Origin: Saprospiraceae bacterium
Lineage (GTDB): Bacteria; Bacteroidota; Bacteroidia; Chitinophagales; Saprospiraceae
Direction: 5' to 3'
Assembly (NCBI GenBank): GCA_020629935.1
Contig: JAHDCJ010000042.1
Coordinates: forward strand, 1 to 40,168
Length of the DNA: 40,168 bases
Below, in pieces: positions 35,020-40,168 of this stretch. Within the stretch, counting starts at the first letter, position 1, and the number at the start of each line of letters is the position of its first letter. The notes below the pieces were generated by a model. It had not been told where the DNA came from. It worked only from the letters and a program-made list of their open reading frames with translations, and did not search any database. The position numbers were made by a program, and so were the translations under genes.

Positions 35020-35033
35020 TCCTTCTAGAAGGA
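35020..35033. promoter_or_regulatory. Palindrome upstream of the TonB receptor
   Basis: Perfect 14-bp palindrome TCCTTCTAGAAGGA, 67 bp before the receptor start. A second palindrome GTTGC-T-GCAAC is at 34953-34963. Both lie in the stretch that must hold the receptor promoter. Function inferred only from position. Confidence 0.35.
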
Positions 35034-35099
35034 CAATATCTTTACTAGAAATTACTTATCTTGGACAAGATCGTTTTTTAGAGCTAAAATGGATTTCTT

Positions 35100-37766
35100 T
35101 TGGGGAAAAAAATAATATATCACCTTTTTATTCTGCTCATTTTTCTAAGTAGCAGCCAATCATCTTTTGCACAATCTCCACTAGATGAGAAAGTATCTAT
35201 TGCTATTAATTCTGCTCCAATATCTGATATTTTAGATCAAATTACAGATCAAACTGGAGTCTTTTTCACTTATGGCAATCATTTATTTTCTGAGCCTAGC
35301 CTTTTATCCATTAAGGTAAAAAAAACCACTATTCGTAATATCCTCAAACAACTATTAGAAGGCACATCGATTGAGTTCAAAGCCATAGGAGGAAGTATAG
35401 TCTTATATCGAAGTAAATCTTTTTACGAACAACGTGATAGATATACTTTAAGTGGATTTATTAAAGATGCAGAAACTGGAGAACGTTTAATAGGTGCTAA
35501 TATTTATACCCCAGATTTAAAAGGTACGACTTCCAATAATGCAGGTTATTTTAGTTTAACCTTGCCAGCTGATACGATGACTATTACCTTATCTTATTTA
35601 GGGTATCATTCCGAAGTTATTTTGGTAAATTTAAAAAAAGATATTCAGCAAAATTTTCAATTAAAACCTTCTATAGATTTGGCTACGGTTTTAATTACAG
35701 ATAGCGATAGTATCCAATCATTACCTTCTATTATCACGAATAACACCGAATTGAAACTACATGAATTGTTGAGTGTTCCTGCTATTGGAGGATTAGCTGA
35801 TCCATTTAAAATGATTCAATTATTACCAGGGGTTCAATCAGGTCAAGAAGGCTCTGCAGGTTTATATATTCGAGGCGGTGGTCCTGATCAAAATCTAATA
35901 CTACTTGATGATGTACCTGTGTATTATCCCAATCACTTATTTGGTTTTTACTCTATTTTTAATCCCTCAGCCATCAAATCGTTGCAATTAATTAAAGGAA
36001 GTTATTCGGCGAAATATGGAGGGCGACTTTCCTCTATCATTGATGTACATACCAAAGATGGAGATTTAAATCAATTTCATGGAGAAGCGAATTTGGGTTT
36101 AATTGCTGCGGACTTTGCACTAGAAGGGCCATTAGTAAAGGATAAAACTTCTTTTATGTTTAGCGCTCGACGCACCTATTTAGATTTGTTGATGCAACCC
36201 ATCACCCAAAAACGAAAGAAGGAAAACAATATTGATGGTTCTACTTCATACTATTTTTATGATCTCAATGGAAAAATCACCCATCATTTCTCCGATCGAG
36301 ATCAATTATCCTTTCATTTTTTTAGTAGTAAAGATCGGTATAATGACAATGGAGAATTTGCCTATGTTCAAGATACTTCTCGGGTGATCAATTCGAATCT
36401 TCGAACGGTAGCGTGGAAAAATTTAATTAGTGCGGTGCGTTGGAATCATGTATTTAGCAAAAAGTTATTTGCCCGAACTCAAATTAGTTTTACCAATTAC
36501 AAACTTAATTTTGATGAGCTGAATGGAGAATCTCAAGTAGGTTTGTTAGATTCAGAAGCATTAAGTGAACGTAGTGCTTCCTTAAACTACACTTCGGAAG
36601 TAAAAGATTGGCTAGCCAAAGTCCACTTTGATTATTTACCTGCACCGAATCATTTTGTTAAGATAGGAATGCTTGCCACACGACATTCCTTTATTCCAGG
36701 AAAAGATTCCTTAAAAGAAGCTTATCAAGTTTTTCCAGAATCTCAAGTTTCATTTGATACCGTTTTTAATAATTATACTATTCCTGCTTGGGAAGCAGAT
36801 TTTTACATTGAAGATGATTTTAAGATCAGTGATTTTCTCAAGTTAAATCTAGGTTTGCATGGTTCTGCCTTTTGGGTAGATCAAAAATTTTATTGGTCTG
36901 TTCAACCTCGAATTTTAGCCAATGTAATCATTCGAAAGCGGTGGGCTCTTAAAGCCTCTTTTTCTACAATGACTCAATATTTGCATTTATTGACCAATTC
37001 TGGACTGGGCCTTCCTACTGATTTATGGTTGCCTCCTGTGGGCTTGATAGAACCACAAGAAGGTTGGCAATCTGTGGTGGGTTTAAATTATTCTCCCAAT
37101 CATTTTTGGGATATTTCAATAGAAGGATATTATAAGCGAATGAATAATTTGATTTCTTTTAAACGAGAAAGTCGTTTTTTATTGAATAGTGATCGAATTG
37201 ATGAAAAAGTAACCTTTGGAAGCGGAAAATCTTATGGCGGTGAATTTTTAATCCATAAAAAAAGTGATCCATTACGCGGTTGGATTGGCTATACTTTGTC
37301 TTTATCCGAACGCACCTTTCCAGAAATTAATAATGGGGTCACTTTCCCTTATAAATATGACCGAAGACATGATGTTTCTCTGGCTCTATTCTATAAATTG
37401 AATCCTAAAATTGAATTCAGTGGAATTTGGGTTTATGGAACGGGCAATGCGATTACCTTGCCTATAAGTGAATTTCCATTGGTAGAACCTAATTCTTCAA
37501 ATCCCCCTGTAATCCTTTATAATTATGGCGATCGAAATAGTTTTAGGATGCCAGCTTATCACCGTTTAGATTTAGGCGCAAAATTTGTAGTAACTAAGAA
37601 ATGGGGCGTACATTCAATTTATTTAGGTATTTATAATGTTTATAATCGGAAAAATCCGTATTTTATCAGCCTAAATGTAAATCCCAACGAACCTGACACT
37701 AAAGAATTTTCGTTAACCTCGTTAATTCCAATACTTCCGTCAGTTCGATATGGAATAAAATTTTAA
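35100..37766 (+). CDS. TonB-dependent receptor with STN signalling domain
   Basis: 888-aa outer-membrane receptor. A signal peptide (KKIIYHLFILLIFLSS, to about residue 25) is followed by an STN domain (about 28-105), a carboxypeptidase-regulatory-like domain (about 115-190, YTLSGFIKDAETGERLIGANI), a plug (about 225-325, LYIRGGGPDQNLILLDDVPVY) and a 22-strand beta-barrel to the C-terminal aromatic end RYGIKF. The start is TTG at 35100-35102; no in-frame ATG exists because a TAA lies 15 bases upstream. An ATG at 35089 in another frame would join this frame if the A7 run at 35105-35111 had eight A. The STN domain fits signalling to FecR. Substrate unknown. Confidence 0.9.
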   Translation: MGKKIIYHLFILLIFLSSSQSSFAQSPLDEKVSIAINSAPISDILDQITDQTGVFFTYGNHLFSEPSLLSIKVKKTTIRNILKQLLEGTSIEFKAIGGSIVLYRSKSFYEQRDRYTLSGFIKDAETGERLIGANIYTPDLKGTTSNNAGYFSLTLPADTMTITLSYLGYHSEVILVNLKKDIQQNFQLKPSIDLATVLITDSDSIQSLPSIITNNTELKLHELLSVPAIGGLADPFKMIQLLPGVQSGQEGSAGLYIRGGGPDQNLILLDDVPVYYPNHLFGFYSIFNPSAIKSLQLIKGSYSAKYGGRLSSIIDVHTKDGDLNQFHGEANLGLIAADFALEGPLVKDKTSFMFSARRTYLDLLMQPITQKRKKENNIDGSTSYYFYDLNGKITHHFSDRDQLSFHFFSSKDRYNDNGEFAYVQDTSRVINSNLRTVAWKNLISAVRWNHVFSKKLFARTQISFTNYKLNFDELNGESQVGLLDSEALSERSASLNYTSEVKDWLAKVHFDYLPAPNHFVKIGMLATRHSFIPGKDSLKEAYQVFPESQVSFDTVFNNYTIPAWEADFYIEDDFKISDFLKLNLGLHGSAFWVDQKFYWSVQPRILANVIIRKRWALKASFSTMTQYLHLLTNSGLGLPTDLWLPPVGLIEPQEGWQSVVGLNYSPNHFWDISIEGYYKRMNNLISFKRESRFLLNSDRIDEKVTFGSGKSYGGEFLIHKKSDPLRGWIGYTLSLSERTFPEINNGVTFPYKYDRRHDVSLALFYKLNPKIEFSGIWVYGTGNAITLPISEFPLVEPNSSNPPVILYNYGDRNSFRMPAYHRLDLGAKFVVTKKWGVHSIYLGIYNVYNRKNPYFISLNVNPNEPDTKEFSLTSLIPILPSVRYGIKF

Positions 37767-37768
37767 TC

Positions 37769-38713
37769 ATGAACAGGTGGTTTTTCTTATTATTGGCTTG
37801 TCTAACATTGTTCCTTTGGAGCTGTGAAAAACCTTTTGATCCCCAAATAGCTGAAGAGCCTGCCCAATTAGTGATCAACAGTCAGTTTTCGCCCAATTTA
37901 CCTATTTTGGTCACTTTAACACATTCTAGACCTATTTTAAGTAATGAACCTTTTGAAACAATTTCTGATGCCAATATCGAAATTTTTGAAGATGGGCAAC
38001 CATGGACTACCCTAGATTTTTTCCCTCTTGCTGAAAATCAACTTTCTTCTTATTACACCAATTTAAATAAAGAGCCTGTAGAAGGTAGACGTTATGAAAT
38101 TCGAGTACAGGCAGATGGTTATCCTTTAGCCATTGCAAGTGATGAAATTCCATTAATGAATTATAGTATTCAAAGCTTCAATTTTTCGCATAAAAACGCG
38201 GTTGGAGATGAATTTTTTGATTTAGAGATTAATGACCAAGTTTCAGATGATAACTTTTATCATGTCGTATTTAATATTCTCACTTATGAATACTTAGCTA
38301 TAAATACGGATACGATGTTTACGTTTCTATCCCAAAAAAGAACCGCTTTTGCCTTAAATGATTTTCAACCAGGTATTAGTGTAGAGGAAGATTCATATGT
38401 CGTTCCTCTGAGTCATAAAGAAGGATTTTTGATAAGTGATAATCTTTTCTCACAAAATCAAAATACATTTAGGTTACAAGTCAATGCAGAAGAATTGTTG
38501 AATAATGAACCAAATAAAATTGCCTTGGCTGTAGTTGTAGAATTACGAAGTGTCTCAGAAAGTTATTATGAATATTTTAGATCTGTTGCAGCACAATCAT
38601 ATGTCCAGGAAAATCCGCTTCTTAATCCTATAGAAGTATATAATAATGTGGAAAATGGATATGGGAATTTCTCTTCTTATAATTCGGTATCTTCTCCAAA
38701 GATTTGGAGATAA
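37769..38713 (+). CDS. DUF4249-family lipoprotein
   Basis: 314 aa starting with a lipoprotein signal and lipobox Cys19 (LFLWSC). The layout (acidic start, an Ig-like beta-rich body with LVINSQFSPNLPILVTLTHSRPIL, and an end with NVENGYGNFSSYNS) fits DUF4249 proteins that follow TonB receptors in Bacteroidota. It begins 2 bp after the receptor stop. It probably acts at the outer membrane with the receptor; the exact role of the family is unknown. Confidence 0.82.
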   Translation: MNRWFFLLLACLTLFLWSCEKPFDPQIAEEPAQLVINSQFSPNLPILVTLTHSRPILSNEPFETISDANIEIFEDGQPWTTLDFFPLAENQLSSYYTNLNKEPVEGRRYEIRVQADGYPLAIASDEIPLMNYSIQSFNFSHKNAVGDEFFDLEINDQVSDDNFYHVVFNILTYEYLAINTDTMFTFLSQKRTAFALNDFQPGISVEEDSYVVPLSHKEGFLISDNLFSQNQNTFRLQVNAEELLNNEPNKIALAVVVELRSVSESYYEYFRSVAAQSYVQENPLLNPIEVYNNVENGYGNFSSYNSVSSPKIWR

Positions 38714-38753
38714 AAGAAAAGGTAAAGAAAAAGAGAGGCATTTCTTAAGGTTT

Positions 38754-38779
38754 TTTTGTTCCCCCCCCAGAGAACAAAA
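38754..38779. repeat. C8 homopolymer inside a small inverted repeat
   Basis: Eight consecutive C (38761-38768), flanked by arms TTTTGTTC (38754-38761) and GAACAAAA (38772-38779). It is the only long G/C homopolymer noticed in the window and lies in non-coding DNA after the DUF4249 gene. Confidence 0.5.
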
Positions 38780-38843
38780 TAATGACCATGAATTTTTTTC
38801 CTTTAAAAGAAACTACCTCTCTTACTTTACTTATACACTTATG

Positions 38844-38888
38844 ACACCTTTTTATATATTAGCCCCTACAGTAAGGTGTGTTTTTTTT
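38844..38888 (+). terminator. Probable terminator of the receptor operon
   Basis: Arms ACACCTT (38844-38850) and AAGGTGT (38873-38879) with a 22-nt loop, followed by G and eight T. It lies 130 bp after the DUF4249 stop, in the gap to the convergent NUDIX regulator gene. Confidence 0.65.
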
Positions 38889-38985
38889 GCGCGCGATAAG
38901 CGCTTCCTTCAATACCGACTGACAATCAATACATTAGAAATAAAACAAATACATTATTTTTATACTTTTGATGTAAAAAATAATA

Positions 38986-39672
38986 TTAACCTCCGTTTTT
39001 AAAGTACTTTTCTTGATTAATTTTGAATAATTTTGCTGGTCGGTGTGCTACCCCTTTTTGCAAAAGCCCAGTGTCAACAAATAAGTTGGTAGACAAGATT
39101 TTTTTTCGAAAATTTCGAGTATCTAATACTTCGCCTAAAATAGCTTCATAAAGTGCTTGAAGTTCGGTGAGTGTAAATTGAGGAGGTAACAATTCTAAAC
39201 CAATAGGATAACGTTGGATTTGATTTTTTAACTGTAGATAACAGTGATCTAAAATTTCATTATGATCGAAAGCTAGTGTTTTTATTTTTTTTATACTATG
39301 CCAGCTCGCATTTCTTTTTTGAGATGCTTTATCAAATACACAATCTTCAATTTTAACTAAGGCATAATAGGCGATAGAAACTACCCGATCATTGGGATGA
39401 CGATCAATTTTCCCAAAGGTATGTACTTGTTCAAGATATACCTTACTTAACCCTGTAAGGTCTTTTAAAATTCGATTTGCAGCTTCATCAATATCTTCTT
39501 TAGGATCAATCAGATCACCTACTAAAGACCATTGGCCTACAAAGGGTATTTCATTCGCTTGGATTAAGAGCACTTTTAAATCTCCCGCATCAAATCCAAA
39601 GACGACACAATCCGCGGATAAGACCATTTGATAATTTTCAAACTGCTTTTTCTCTGGTTTTATAGGCTGCAT
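38986..39672 (-). CDS. NUDIX-domain transcriptional regulator (NrtR-like)
   Basis: 228 aa: NUDIX domain at about 15-145 and a winged helix at about 150-228 (FTLTELQALYEAILGEVLDTRNFRKKIL). The Nudix helix GDLIDPKEDIDEAANRILKD (52-71) lacks the glutamates of the active REUXEE motif (here RILKDL), so hydrolysis is unlikely and ligand sensing more likely. Related proteins control NAD or sugar metabolism genes. It is a single gene; a minus-strand terminator lies about 118 bp upstream of its start, so it has its own promoter between 39673 and 39789. Targets are not visible in the window. Confidence 0.85.
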   Translation of the reverse strand: MQPIKPEKKQFENYQMVLSADCVVFGFDAGDLKVLLIQANEIPFVGQWSLVGDLIDPKEDIDEAANRILKDLTGLSKVYLEQVHTFGKIDRHPNDRVVSIAYYALVKIEDCVFDKASQKRNASWHSIKKIKTLAFDHNEILDHCYLQLKNQIQRYPIGLELLPPQFTLTELQALYEAILGEVLDTRNFRKKILSTNLFVDTGLLQKGVAHRPAKLFKINQEKYFKNGG

Positions 39673-39789
39673 AGAAGATATAATTTCATCTCGAAAAAGA
39701 TAGTCTTTTTTTTCGGCTTAGCCAAGATAGGTTTAACTTTCTAAGGAAGGAAATTAAAAGCTGATTCAAAACCTCTAGGAGAAAAAAAA

Positions 39790-39829
39790 GACCCCGCATA
39801 TCACTACAGCGATGTAGATATGCGGGAGT
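39790..39829 (-). terminator. Strong minus-strand terminator with GNRA-type loop
   Basis: Stem CCCGCATAT / ATATGCGGG plus CTACA / TGTAG, two bulged bases, and the loop sequence GCGA on the plus strand (TCGC on the minus). Further pairs GAC / GTC lie outside. The minus strand runs directly into eight T. No minus-strand ORF lies upstream within the window. Confidence 0.8.
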
Positions 39830-39966
39830 CATAGGGTTTCTTAAACGATCAGCTATATTAAAGAATCTGACTTATTAAATAGGTGCGAATTATTGTCAAA
39901 TTTAGATTCTGTGTGCTGAAAAGGAATTATACAATTCCTATTTGCCATCTTTCATAAGTAAAGATG
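39790..39966 (-). ncRNA. Candidate structured RNA ending in a terminator
   Basis: No ORF. Read on the minus strand, four stem-loops follow each other. A 7-bp hairpin CATCTTT / AAAGATG is at 39946-39966. A 7-bp hairpin AGGAATT / AATTCCT is at 39922-39939. A longer paired region has outer arms TCAGC / GCTGA (39849-39853, 39915-39919) and inner arms AGAATCT / AGATTCT (39862-39868, 39904-39910). Last comes the terminator (39790-39829). No known RNA family is recognised, though a length near 180-195 nt would suit 6S RNA. Confidence 0.4.
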
Positions 39967-39998
39967 AGTTAAAATGAAATATATTCATAATAAGGATG

Positions 39999-40058
39999 TA
40001 TAAATGGTTATTCTTTTTTATAAGCGGTTCGTTTTTTTTATAAACGGTAATATTTGGA
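39999..40058. repeat. Three 20-bp direct repeats (iteron-like)
   Basis: TATAAATGGT at 39999, TATAAGCGGT at 40019 and TATAAACGGT at 40039, spaced exactly 20 bp, each followed by a T-rich tail. Likely binding sites for a regulator controlling the RNA at 39790-39966 or a gene right of the window. The remaining sequence to 40168 has no gene that I can see. Confidence 0.55.
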
Positions 40059-40168
40059 GTGTTTTTTTAAAAAAATAAGATCTCAAAAGGTTTAATTCCT
40101 CTTATTTCGCTTTTAAATTCTACTCAAATGCGCCATAAAATCATCTTTTTTCCTTCGAGCTACATCAA

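Noticed and set aside
34928-35152. 74-codon ORF overlapping the TonB receptor start
   Set aside because: It overlaps the receptor signal peptide in another frame, covers the palindromes in the promoter region, and shows no recognisable domain.
38646-39002. 118-codon plus-strand ORF at the end of the DUF4249 gene
   Set aside because: It begins inside the DUF4249 gene in another frame, crosses the C8 tract and the terminator, and has no protein-like pattern.
1-40168. CRISPR array, tRNA, rRNA, insertion sequence or prophage
   Set aside because: No regularly spaced repeats, tRNA-like cloverleaf, rRNA core sequence, transposase or phage gene was seen. The only phased repeats are the three short ones at 39999-40058.

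Overview
The window looks like chromosomal DNA of a Bacteroidota bacterium, most likely a saprospira-like lineage (the phylum is well supported, the family is inference). The DNA is AT-rich and Shine-Dalgarno sequences are mostly absent. Two secreted proteins end in type IX secretion (T9SS) sorting domains. There is a FecI/FecR/TonB-receptor/DUF4249 set and a second ECF sigma module next to a TPR-CHAT protein. I see no rRNA, tRNA, CRISPR array, insertion sequence or prophage.

Layout. 1-6.3 kb: a small unknown gene, a di-heme cytochrome c peroxidase lipoprotein, and a leftward dinB-dnaE2 translesion synthesis pair behind a strongly palindromic candidate operator. 6.4-12.9 kb: two convergent secreted enzymes with T9SS tails, a GH18 glycosidase and a 1633-residue M43 metalloprotease fusion, separated by a perfect hairpin terminator. 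13.2-14.6 kb: a probable bacterial gasdermin (pore-forming cell-death effector) behind a small four-helix membrane protein. 14.7-19.6 kb: a tight leftward operon (flavin monooxygenase, BASS transporter, extended SDR, classical SDR, alpha/beta hydrolase), preceded by a 19-codon ORF plus terminator that looks like an attenuator. 19.8-25.6 kb: a fatty-acid beta-oxidation cluster (acyl-CoA dehydrogenase, MarR regulator, thiolase, FadJ-like enzyme) with two matching palindromes as candidate MarR operators. 25.7-31.3 kb: a long hairpin-rich leader, an ECF sigma factor, a membrane TPR protein resembling an anti-sigma factor, an unknown 200-residue protein and a convergent exported TPR-CHAT caspase-like protein. 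31.3-33.0 kb: a sodium:solute symporter with a DUF3311-like partner. 33.2-38.9 kb: FecI-type sigma, FecR, TonB-dependent receptor, DUF4249 lipoprotein. 39.0-40.2 kb: a NUDIX-type regulator, then a gene-free stretch with a probable structured RNA on the minus strand and three 20-bp direct repeats.

How they fit together. The beta-oxidation genes and the monooxygenase operon are divergent and could cooperate in taking up and degrading a lipid-like or cyclic ketone compound. Two separate sigma/anti-sigma systems point to cell-surface signalling. The most interesting points are the gasdermin homologue with no obvious cytoplasmic protease beside it, the ECF sigma / TPR / CHAT module whose predicted topology would allow protease-controlled sigma release, and several undescribed regulatory RNA or DNA elements in the intergenic regions.
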